A stretch of 37,487 bases of DNA, from assembly GCF_006335005.1 (NCBI RefSeq), contig NZ_VDMP01000023.1, forward strand, positions 159,183 to 196,669. Direction: 5' to 3'. Every line of letters begins with the position of its first letter. Positions within the stretch are counted from its first letter, which is position 1. The notes below the pieces were generated by a model. The model had not been told where the DNA came from, did no database searches, and saw nothing but the letters and a program-made list of their open reading frames with translations. The position numbers were made by a program, and so were the translations under genes. Source of the DNA: Nocardioides albidus. GTDB lineage: Bacteria > Actinomycetota > Actinomycetes > Propionibacteriales > Nocardioidaceae. Below, piece by piece: positions 8,819 to 15,882 of this stretch.

Positions 8819-9108
8819 TTGCCGAGCTCGTCGAGGTAGCCGGCGATCCTGTCGGCCGGCCACTCCGCGTCGAGCTCGGCGGCGACGCGGTCGAGCACCT
8901 CGCTCGGCGTACCGTCGGCCTCGGTCCAAGGAGACCGTTCCCAGCCCGCCAGATAGTCGTCGGCCCCGGTGTCACCGAGCCGCATCGCAGCCTCGTCGAT
9001 CGCCTCTTGGAACCGCGGTGCGAGCTGCACCTTCACCGTCTCCTCGTCCGTCCGAGCCGCAACCATCGAGGGAAGGTCGCGCCACCGGGTCACCTGGTAC
9101 TCCGCCAT
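8815..9108 (-). CDS. Small conserved actinobacterial protein (Pfam 'virulence factor' type)
   Basis: A 97-residue acidic protein beginning MAEYQVTRWRDLPSMV. The pattern (a substrate-like TRWRDLPSMV start, QEAIDEAAMRLG helix, DDYLAGW, and an acidic C-terminal LDAEWPADRIAGYLDEL) resembles the small Pfam family named virulence factor (PF13769, recalled by name). The biochemical role is unknown and the name does not prove pathogenicity. It is coupled to the homocysteine methyltransferase by a GTGA overlap, so the two are probably co-regulated. A TAGGCT box lies 7 bases before ATG 9108, which decides this start over the upstream one. Confidence 0.7.
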   Translation of the reverse strand: MAEYQVTRWRDLPSMVAARTDEETVKVQLAPRFQEAIDEAAMRLGDTGADDYLAGWERSPWTEADGTPSEVLDRVAAELDAEWPADRIAGYLDELGK

Positions 9109-9115
9109 GTGGCGC

Positions 9116-9121
9116 AGCCTA
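9116..9121 (-). promoter_or_regulatory. -10 box (TAGGCT) of the small gene/methyltransferase operon
   Basis: TAGGCT on the minus strand ends 7 bases before ATG 9108, suggesting a leaderless transcript for the two-gene operon. Confidence 0.5.
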
Positions 9122-9313
9122 GGTCCGGCGGCGCGTCTCGACGGAATCATCCGGAGAGTGAGCGGCACCGGGCATGGTCATCGGCAGGCTGGGTGTGGCC
9201 GAAAGGCGGCGAAAAGGACGCGCGTCAGCGGAACCCGTTGTGCTCGACGACGAGCGGAGACTTCAGCGAGTCTCGGGCCCGCTCGACCCGAGGAGAAGCA
9301 ACCACAGCGTTCC

Positions 9314-9496
9314 TCAGCGCCGCTTTCGCGGCTTTGATGGCCGCTCCAGTGGCGAGCCATATCCGACGACGTGCCACCACCCGCAGTAGGGGCAATGGAC
9401 GGCGTCCGCGCCCTTCGCTACGCGCACCGCGATGCTCGCAGCCTCTATTTCAGTCTCGATCGGCGCACGCTTGGTCGAGCAACGGACTCCTCTCAT
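9314..9496 (-). CDS. Tiny Cys-ribbon protein, hypothetical
   Basis: A 60-residue basic ORF (ATG 9496). It begins with C-S-T-K-R, has an alanine-rich helix (EIEAASIAVRVAKGA) and ends with CPYCGWWHV. This resembles small actinobacterial and phage proteins with a basic start, a helix and a CxxCxxWH ending, which probably form a single zinc knuckle. Function is unknown; such proteins are frequent in accessory regions. The Shine-Dalgarno (GAGGT) is weak. It may be real or a remnant. Confidence 0.5.
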   Translation of the reverse strand: MRGVRCSTKRAPIETEIEAASIAVRVAKGADAVHCPYCGWWHVVGYGSPLERPSKPRKRR

Positions 9497-9736
9497 GATG
9501 CGGACGGTACCTCGCTTCAACGGCGCTCGGGGGCGACTGCGCCGGTTGCTGTTCAGCCGCGCCCGGCACCGCGCCGGCCGCCGGCGAGGCATCCGTGCAT
9601 CCCTGGGGTCCGCATATCTGCTGTTTATCCCGGCAAGGCGGCATGACGCTGGATTGACCAGAAGTGTCGGAGGGTGCTGCTTCGATCGTCGTCCGTCCTT
9701 ATCTGCGGATGAACCGTCGCGATCGAAAGGCCAGCA

Positions 9737-10003
9737 GTGACTACCTACATCACCCACGTTCGCTTGAGCCCTCCGAGCTCGAACGACCACCAGCACATCA
9801 CGGATGTGCGCTGGTCGCAGCCCGGACAGACCGGAAACTGCAGTAGAGCCGCCATGGTCGAGTTCATCGACAAGGGAAACACAGTCTTCGTCGGCGGGAA
9901 CCCCGACGCCCAGGTGGGCGTAGTGAAGGGCACGCCGCCCTATCTGCGCACATACGCAGACGGGAACTGGACCAACAACTTGCTGAGCCTCCCTCGCTTC
10001 TGA
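9737..10003 (+). CDS. DUF3892 family protein
   Basis: An 88-residue protein with the DUF3892 layout: YITHVRLSP strand, HITDVRWSQPG, a helix with EFIDKGN, and the conserved end VGVVKGTPPYLRTYADGNWTNNLLSLPRF. The family is widespread in bacteria and has no proven function. GTG 9737 is preceded by GAAAGG at 9725-9730, a plausible ribosome site. It lies in the lower-GC segment between the methyltransferase operon and the helicase gene and has no obvious operon partner. Confidence 0.8.
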   Translation: MTTYITHVRLSPPSSNDHQHITDVRWSQPGQTGNCSRAAMVEFIDKGNTVFVGGNPDAQVGVVKGTPPYLRTYADGNWTNNLLSLPRF

Positions 10004-10177
10004 GCAGGGCGGACCGACGCCAGCGGTGAACGCGGTGGCTGACCGCGCGGTCCACGGCGGTGTGTCGCATCGACCGGGGAATAGCGGAGGCGTGCCGGCG
10101 AGCTGCCTCATGTTTTGCCTCACGCCGCGGCCACCTGGGCCCTACGCTGCGGAAGAGACGAGAGGGGACGTCGGAAA

Positions 10178-10762
10178 ATGACCTCCAAGAAGGCCACGCC
10201 GGCCAAGAAGGCCACGCCCGCCAAGAAGGCCACGCCGGCCAAGAAGGCCACGCCGGCGAAGAAGGCCACGCCGGCCAAGAAGGCCACGCCCGCCAAGAAG
10301 GCCACGCCGGCCAAGAAGGCCACGCCGACCAAGAAGGCCACGCCGGCCAAGAAGGCCACGCCGGGGTCTGCTGCGAGCTCAAGGTTCTTCGCTGCGGCCC
10401 GAAAGCGGGCAGAGAGGTTGACCAAGGATCCCGAGAAGCTACAGAAGATCGCTGAGGAGTCCTACAAGAGCGGCGCGGCACGGAGTGGGCCGTTTGCCGC
10501 CGTGATGGACGACTTTCGTGTGCTGATCCGTTTAGTTGTCGCCTACGCGCGTGGGCACTACCGCCAGATCCCCCCGGACGCGCTCGTTGTCATCGTCGCG
10601 GGCTTGGTGTATGTCGTATCTCCGGTGGATCTGATCCCGGACTTCCTGCCTGGCGGGTTTGCCGACGATGCCGCTGTCATCATCTGGGTCGTGAAGACAG
10701 TAAGGAGCGAGCTGGATGCCTTCCGGGCATGGGAGCTCGGCGGTGGCGCCGTAAGCATGTAG
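10178..10762 (+). CDS. DUF1232 (YkvA-type) membrane protein with a histone-like KKATPA repeat tail
   Basis: A 194-residue protein. Residues 4-63 are ten tandem six-residue units (KKATPA, with KKATPT as unit 8 and KKATPG as unit 10), resembling the lysine/alanine/proline tail of bacterial histone H1-like proteins. A helical linker follows (RKRAERLTKDPEKLQKIAEES), then a DUF1232 domain with PPDALVVIVAGLVYVVSPVDLIPDFLPGGFADDAAVIIWV. The SPVDLIPDxxPxxGxxDD motif is the family hallmark and includes one or two membrane segments. The fusion suggests a membrane protein that binds DNA or another polyanion through its N-terminus; this is inference. ATG 10178 is chosen because the repeat starts immediately after it. 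Confidence 0.82.
   Translation: MTSKKATPAKKATPAKKATPAKKATPAKKATPAKKATPAKKATPAKKATPTKKATPAKKATPGSAASSRFFAAARKRAERLTKDPEKLQKIAEESYKSGAARSGPFAAVMDDFRVLIRLVVAYARGHYRQIPPDALVVIVAGLVYVVSPVDLIPDFLPGGFADDAAVIIWVVKTVRSELDAFRAWELGGGAVSM
10187..10366 (+). repeat. Ten 18-bp tandem coding repeats
   Basis: Ten in-phase copies of an 18-base unit (consensus AAGAAGGCCACGCCGGCC) run without gaps. They differ almost only at the third bases of the Pro and Ala codons, plus one GCC-to-ACC change in unit 8 and a GGG at the end. Near-identity implies recent expansion. Copy-number changes would keep the reading frame and alter tail length. Confidence 0.95.
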
Positions 10763-10967
10763 TCGCTGTCGCGTTGGTCGGGGATGCGTCCGGGTCGCGC
10801 CGGATAGACGGCACTACGAGGACGGGGCTGCCAACACCGCACGCATGAGGGACGACGCCCGTTCCGGAGCTCCCCGCTGCCGCCTGGCGGTCGTTCATGC
10901 TGCGTAGTACGGGGCGACAATGGCGAACTGACCAAAAGAGTCGACGACTGGTGGTAGCCATTGGAGG

Positions 10968-13900
10968 GTGTCGGACGAGATACCTACGGTGGGGCTGGAT
11001 GGCCGAGTTGAGCAGCGGTTCCGCGACTTCGCGATCACAGTGCGCCTACTTGACGCTGCTGACGCCGAGATCGATCTCACCGATCACACGGGCGTGTTGG
11101 GCAGTTGGCGGGAAGGGATCAAGTTCCTCCGCGCGTCGGGCCTGACGTCCGTTGACGGTCTCCGCCGCGCACAGCTCGGTGCTATCCACGCTGTCCTCGC
11201 GCACTGGTCAACGGGAACGATGGACCCGGCCACGGTGGTCCTGCCGACCGGCACTGGCAAGACCGAGACGATGCTGGCGCTGCTTGTCGCTGCGCCGATT
11301 GAACGCCTGCTTGTGGTGGTGCCGACCGATGCCCTGCGGAGTCAGTTGGCAGCGAAGTTTGAGGTGCTGGGCCTCCTTGGTGAGCTCGGTGTGCTGCCAG
11401 ATGGCGCGATGAAGCCTTCGGTCGGTCGGGTGCTCGGCGGATGTAGCGAGGTCCACGACATGAGGGCGTGCGTCGACAGCGCCCAAGTCATCGTGACGAC
11501 ACCGAACTCGATCAATGCGTGCAGCGCTGAAGCGCGAAAGGTGCTATTCGATGCATGCACGGCCCTCTTCTTCGACGAGGCACATCACGTCCGGGCCCAG
11601 ACTTGGTCTCGAATCCGCGATGCATTCAGAGGACGGCCCGTTGTCCAGTTCACCGCGACGCCATTTCGGGAGGACGGGAAACACCTCCAAGGCAAGTTCG
11701 TCTACGTGTTCCCGCTCCGCGAGGCTCAACAAGACGGCGTCTTCAGCGAGATCCGGTATGAGTCCGTGTTTGACCTCATCAACCCGGACGAGGCCATCGC
11801 CGAAGCAGCCCTGAAGATCCTGCGCGACGACCTCGACGCAGGGCTCGACCACATCTTGATGGCCCGTTGTGACACCCAGAAGCGCGCCGACGACGTCCAT
11901 CGCATCTATCGCCAAAAGGCCCCCGAGTTCGCGCCCGTCGTCATCCACTCGGGCATGACGACTCGCCAACGAGCGGGAGCCATGGACGAAGTCACCTCTC
12001 GTCGTTCCCGCGCTGTTGTGTGCGTCGACATGCTGGGTGAAGGATTCGACTTGCCTCAGCTCAAGATTGCAGCCATTCACGACCCACGAAAGACACTCGG
12101 CCCCACGCTCCAGTTCGTTGGCCGATTCGCGCGCGTCGCAGCCGGCACGGGCACGGCAGCGATGGTGGCGGCTCGCTCCGAGAAGTCCCAAGACAACCGG
12201 TTGTCGCGCCTCTACACCGAAGACGCGGACTGGAACCGCTTGGTGTCTGAACTGTCGTATGGCGCAATCCTCGAGCAGCAAGCCGTGACTGAGTTCGAAG
12301 AGGGCTTCGGCGACCCGGAGTCCAGGACCGCCACCCGAACAATCGCGCCCAAGATGAGCGCGGTCGTGTTCGAGACGAGCTGCGAAGAATGGGACCCGGC
12401 AGCCATCGCCGATGTGATTCCTGCGTCGGACATCCTTACGACGCCGCTTCCCGTCAATCACGCTGCAAACGTCGCATGGTTCGTCCGGCGCAGCCGCCAA
12501 GACGTGCCATGGGTCGACGGCCCTGGCGTTGAGGACGTTGTCCACGACCTATTCGTCCTGCACTGGGACCGGGAGACTCAACTCCTCTACATCAACCATT
12601 CGGCCAACGATGGCGTCAATGCCGATCTCGCGGCGGCGGTGACAGGCGGCACCTCGTCCTTGATCGACGGCGAACGGGTCTACCGCGCGATGGGGGAGAT
12701 GCAACGGGCGGTCCCAACCAACGTCGGCGTGCTCGACATCTACAGTCGATCGCGCCGGTTCGCAATGTACGCGGGTGCCAATGTCCACGACGGACTGGAG
12801 CCGACCGAGGAAGCGACCAAGGTGCAGACCAACGTGTTCGTCTCCGGCTTCAGGGACGGTGACCGAGCCACCGTGGGCGTCAGCCTCAAAGGCAGGATCT
12901 GGAGCTACCTGGCAGCCAGGAACCTCCTCCATTGGATCGAGTGGTGCAAGGACACCGGCCGCCGCTTGCAAGACGACGCCATCGATGTCGCCGAGATCAA
13001 ACGGAACTTCATCAAGCCCGTAGTGCTGACCGCTTGGCCGGAGGGCAGCACGGCCTTAGCCGCCGATTGGGCGACGGACACCCTGCTCAATCCGGCCCAA
13101 TCGCTAGTGGTCCGATTCGGTGAACGCGATGTACCGATTCACGACGTAAGCCTCGAGATCCGGCGCGACCTAACGACAACAGGCAACGTGGTCGTCGCTG
13201 TCGTATCCGATGAGGATGAGGCGCGCTACGAACTGCGTCTGGGTGAAAACGGTATGAGCGCACATGCGCTGGACACAGAGATCGAGTTCTCGACCACTCA
13301 GAGAACCCTCCCGGGATCCCGTTACTTAGTTGACCCCGGCATCCTCATCCACTTCGGAGGAGATGCGGTCGTCTCCTCAAATGGGGTGCTCTTCCAACCG
13401 AACCGCGAGATCGAACCCATCCGGCGAGAGTCCCTCGTAACCATCGACTGGCGCGAGGTCGACATACGCCGCGAGTCAATGACAACGCCGGAGGACTGGG
13501 CCGCTGTGCAGGGACTCGCTCTTGGGCTACTCCTCCTTGAAGATTGGGACCTGATCGTCGACGACGACGGGCCCGGCGAGGTCGCAGACCTCGTGGCGAT
13601 CAAGCGAACTGACGACGACCGCCTGCTCATCAAGCTCGTGCACTGCAAGTACTCCCATGGTGACGCCGCAGGTGCACGCGTCGCAGACCTCTATGAACTG
13701 TGCGGTCAGGCGCAGAAGAGTACGGTGTGGCGCCGGAACCCCGTCGAGATGCTCCAACGTCTCGTGAAACGAGAACGGGGCCGACTCCTGAGAACCAAGC
13801 CAAGCGGCATGCGACGAGGCACGAGTTCCGACCTTCTCCGGCTCACTGGCGAGGCCCGAGGAATCCGCGCTGAGCTTGAGGTAGTTCTCGTCCAACCTGG

Positions 13901-14009
13901 ATTGAGTCGCAGCGGTGCTTCGCAGGCGCAGCTGGACGTGATCGGCGCAACCCGAATGTATGTCCGGGACACCGCGAACGGAACGACAACGGTTCTATGT
14001 GCGGAGTAG
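10968..14009 (+). CDS. SF2 DEAD/DEAH helicase with C-terminal nuclease-like domain; candidate stand-alone defence protein
   Basis: A 1013-residue single-gene protein. Helicase motifs: Walker A LPTGTGKTE ending near residue 100, motif II DEAH at 203-206, motif III TATP at 229-232, motif VI QFVGRFAR at 382-389. After helicase domain 2 comes about 450 residues without recognised motifs. Around 860-905, DDGPGEVADLVAIK is followed by LIKLVHCKYSHG: E871, D874, H892 and K894 have the order of a diverged PD-(D/E)xK nuclease core, with His in the usual acidic position. The next stretch RVADLYELCGQAQKS looks conserved. Such fusions resemble type III restriction or phage-defence effectors, but no methylase is present. 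Codon use is less GC-rich than neighbours. GTG 10968 has GGAGG directly adjacent, an unusually tight spacing. Confidence 0.8.
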   Translation: MSDEIPTVGLDGRVEQRFRDFAITVRLLDAADAEIDLTDHTGVLGSWREGIKFLRASGLTSVDGLRRAQLGAIHAVLAHWSTGTMDPATVVLPTGTGKTETMLALLVAAPIERLLVVVPTDALRSQLAAKFEVLGLLGELGVLPDGAMKPSVGRVLGGCSEVHDMRACVDSAQVIVTTPNSINACSAEARKVLFDACTALFFDEAHHVRAQTWSRIRDAFRGRPVVQFTATPFREDGKHLQGKFVYVFPLREAQQDGVFSEIRYESVFDLINPDEAIAEAALKILRDDLDAGLDHILMARCDTQKRADDVHRIYRQKAPEFAPVVIHSGMTTRQRAGAMDEVTSRRSRAVVCVDMLGEGFDLPQLKIAAIHDPRKTLGPTLQFVGRFARVAAGTGTAAMVAARSEKSQDNRLSRLYTEDADWNRLVSELSYGAILEQQAVTEFEEGFGDPESRTATRTIAPKMSAVVFETSCEEWDPAAIADVIPASDILTTPLPVNHAANVAWFVRRSRQDVPWVDGPGVEDVVHDLFVLHWDRETQLLYINHSANDGVNADLAAAVTGGTSSLIDGERVYRAMGEMQRAVPTNVGVLDIYSRSRRFAMYAGANVHDGLEPTEEATKVQTNVFVSGFRDGDRATVGVSLKGRIWSYLAARNLLHWIEWCKDTGRRLQDDAIDVAEIKRNFIKPVVLTAWPEGSTALAADWATDTLLNPAQSLVVRFGERDVPIHDVSLEIRRDLTTTGNVVVAVVSDEDEARYELRLGENGMSAHALDTEIEFSTTQRTLPGSRYLVDPGILIHFGGDAVVSSNGVLFQPNREIEPIRRESLVTIDWREVDIRRESMTTPEDWAAVQGLALGLLLLEDWDLIVDDDGPGEVADLVAIKRTDDDRLLIKLVHCKYSHGDAAGARVADLYELCGQAQKSTVWRRNPVEMLQRLVKRERGRLLRTKPSGMRRGTSSDLLRLTGEARGIRAELEVVLVQPGLSRSGASQAQLDVIGATRMYVRDTANGTTTVLCAE

Positions 14010-14103
14010 GTGCCGAACCCGACTCGCTCTCTGCAGACGTTCATTGGGCGCAGCCCTTTCTGGGCGGCTTGACGCGTCCACAACTTGGGAGTTCCGTGAG
14101 ACC

Positions 14104-14124
14104 GGCTGGTCGACCTCACCAGCC
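14104..14124. terminator. Hairpin between convergent helicase and HNH genes
   Basis: GGCTGGT (14104-14110) and ACCAGCC (14118-14124) form a perfect 7-bp stem with a 7-base loop in the 142-base gap between two convergent genes. No T tract follows on either strand. Confidence 0.4.
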
Positions 14125-14151
14125 CGCAGGTACCGAACGCGGGGCCGCGAC

Positions 14152-15654
14152 TCAGTGCAACTCGGCCAGATCCCCGTCGACCAACACGACGGGCGGGTCG
14201 GGGTAGCACTCGCCGAGGACGGTGCCGTCGCTGGTGCGGAGCAACTCGACTCGGGTGGTGCCGTGTGGGGTGACGACCCGGGCCAGGCCGTGCGGGGTGA
14301 TCCAGCGGTAGGCGGTCAGGCCGAGCTGGCGCACGTGGTAGCCGCCGCCTCCGTCGGGGAGGTGGCCGTGGGTCTTGATGCGGTGATGTCTTCGGGTCAG
14401 GGGAGCGGCGTTGTGGTCGCCGGTCTGGCCGGGTGGGCCGCCGCGGGCGGTCGGGACGTAGGGGGTCGGATGGTCCAGGTCGAGCCGGCCGCCGACGCCG
14501 GGGGCGCTGGTGGAGTGGGGGAAGACGTCGCCGCACGTGCGCTGGAGGGCTCGTTGTCGGACGACGGTGGGGTGCTCGTAGGAGTTCACGCTGGTGAGGC
14601 CGGCGAGGTCCAGCACGGGCTGGAGGGTGATGTCGTCGCGGCCGAGGAGCTCGGCGAGCTGCTCGAGCAGGAACGGGCCGAGCCCCTCGACCCGGGCCAC
14701 GCCGGGGAGCAGGCCGGCCAGCGCGAGGGCGGACAGGTGCACGTGGACGATGGCCTTGCGCCGGCGGGTGGGCTTCGCCGGCGGCTCAGACGCCGGGGTG
14801 TCGTCGGTCGGAGCCGGCGCCGGCGCGGGGGAGGGTTCGTGGAGGCCGTCCAAGAATCGTGCCGCGGCGTGCGGGTCGGCCAGCAGGGCCAGCGCCTCGG
14901 CCCGGAGCTGGGCCCGGGTCGCGGGCTCCTCGTCCTCGGACCGGTCCTGGTGCGCCGCGAGGGCGTCGGCGAGGTCGTCGATGACGGCATCCAGCTCGGT
15001 CGCGGCTCCAGCGGGCAGCTTTGCGGCGAACCGGCGGGTGGCGGCCTCGCCGCCGGCGACGGGGTCGATGATCTCGCCGGGACGCGGCTTGGAGAGCCAG
15101 CAGCCGGTCTTCCTCGCGTCCTCGGCGACCCGGGCCCGGTGGGCCGCGAGGTCCGCCTCGATCACCTTGGCCTCGGCGATCCGCAGGATCCGGCCGGGGG
15201 ACTCGTTCACCGCCGCGGCGACGGCGACGTCGACCAGCACCACCGCATCGCGGTCCAACTCCCGGGACATCACGGCGACCTTGCGCGCCAGCCACACCGG
15301 CATCCTCAGCTCGAGCACCAGGCTCCACAGCGACGGCAGGCGGTGGCGCAGGTCCAGCGCCGCCGCGGCGAGGTGGTGCGTGCTGATGTCACCGGCCTGG
15401 AAGGCGACGGCGAGCTCGGCGATGGACAGCTCGGCGACCTCGGGCGTGCCGTCGCCGCCGAGGCGGACCAGGCGATCCCCACCCCGCGCCACCGGTACGG
15501 CGCCCGGCCCGGACCGCGGGTCGTCGCCGTTGCGGTCACACCACGCCAGCGTCAGCAGCAGCTGGTCGACCTCCGCCTGACGCCGCTCGGACACGTTGGC
15601 CTCGGCGCGCGCCAGCAGCTGCGCCGCCGACAGCTCCGCGAGGTCCAGGTCCAT
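14152..15654 (-). CDS. DUF222 / HNH endonuclease family protein
   Basis: A 500-residue protein of the actinobacterial DUF222-HNH type. The N-terminal two thirds are helical DUF222 (LTLAWCDRNGDD, VAELSIAELAVAF, MPVWLARKVAVMSREL). A Pro/Ala-rich linker follows near residue 275. The HNH core is RLDLDHPTPY, TGDHNAAPL and TRRHHRIKTHG, giving the Asp-His, His-Asn and His-His elements in order. These proteins are usually multicopy in Nocardioides and relatives; they may be homing-like or defence nucleases, and their targets are unknown. ATG 15654 is used. It is convergent with the helicase gene, and a tandem repeat lies behind its start. Confidence 0.88.
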   Translation of the reverse strand: MDLDLAELSAAQLLARAEANVSERRQAEVDQLLLTLAWCDRNGDDPRSGPGAVPVARGGDRLVRLGGDGTPEVAELSIAELAVAFQAGDISTHHLAAAALDLRHRLPSLWSLVLELRMPVWLARKVAVMSRELDRDAVVLVDVAVAAAVNESPGRILRIAEAKVIEADLAAHRARVAEDARKTGCWLSKPRPGEIIDPVAGGEAATRRFAAKLPAGAATELDAVIDDLADALAAHQDRSEDEEPATRAQLRAEALALLADPHAAARFLDGLHEPSPAPAPAPTDDTPASEPPAKPTRRRKAIVHVHLSALALAGLLPGVARVEGLGPFLLEQLAELLGRDDITLQPVLDLAGLTSVNSYEHPTVVRQRALQRTCGDVFPHSTSAPGVGGRLDLDHPTPYVPTARGGPPGQTGDHNAAPLTRRHHRIKTHGHLPDGGGGYHVRQLGLTAYRWITPHGLARVVTPHGTTRVELLRTSDGTVLGECYPDPPVVLVDGDLAELH

Positions 15655-15683
15655 GACCCCATCCGATCACCCACCCCCGACAC

Positions 15684-15750
15684 AAACCCCGGGCCGCGAA
15701 CCCCGGGCCGCGAACCCCGGCTGTGAACCCGGCCGCGAACCCCGGGCCAC
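15684..15750 (+). repeat. Five-copy tandem repeat, about 14-bp unit
   Basis: Units based on AACCCCGGGCCGCG start at about 15685, 15699, 15713, 15726 and 15738, with small length and base changes in the third and fourth. The array lies in the 228-base non-coding gap between the divergent HNH and subtilisin genes. CCCGGG palindromes recur once per unit. Confidence 0.8.
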
Positions 15751-15882
15751 GAGCAGCCGACGCGACCGGCAATGGCATCAGCGGGCTATTCCCTTTCGCC
15801 GACCACGGTGCGAGTCTGAGCGATGGTGCCGGGTCCGTTCCGCCCGCGCTGCATCCCTCAGGGTTGTCACTGGAGGCGTCTC

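Noticed and set aside
9497..9736. Small frames on both strands between the Cys-ribbon ORF and the DUF3892 gene
   Set aside because: No motif or convincing ribosome site; the 240 bases hold nothing I can support.
10187..10366. CRISPR array or non-coding minisatellite
   Set aside because: Units are contiguous, 18 bases, in frame and without unique spacers.
10120..10425. Antisense frame of the KKATPA repeat (repeating GVAFLA units)
   Set aside because: It is the reverse complement of the real repeat; the plus-strand frame continues into a DUF1232 domain.
9109..15654. Prophage or integrative element
   Set aside because: No integrase, transposase, structural phage gene, tRNA or direct-repeat att site was seen.
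13960..15726. 588-residue plus-strand frame over the HNH gene
   Set aside because: Shadow frame; the minus strand has DUF222 and HNH motifs in order.
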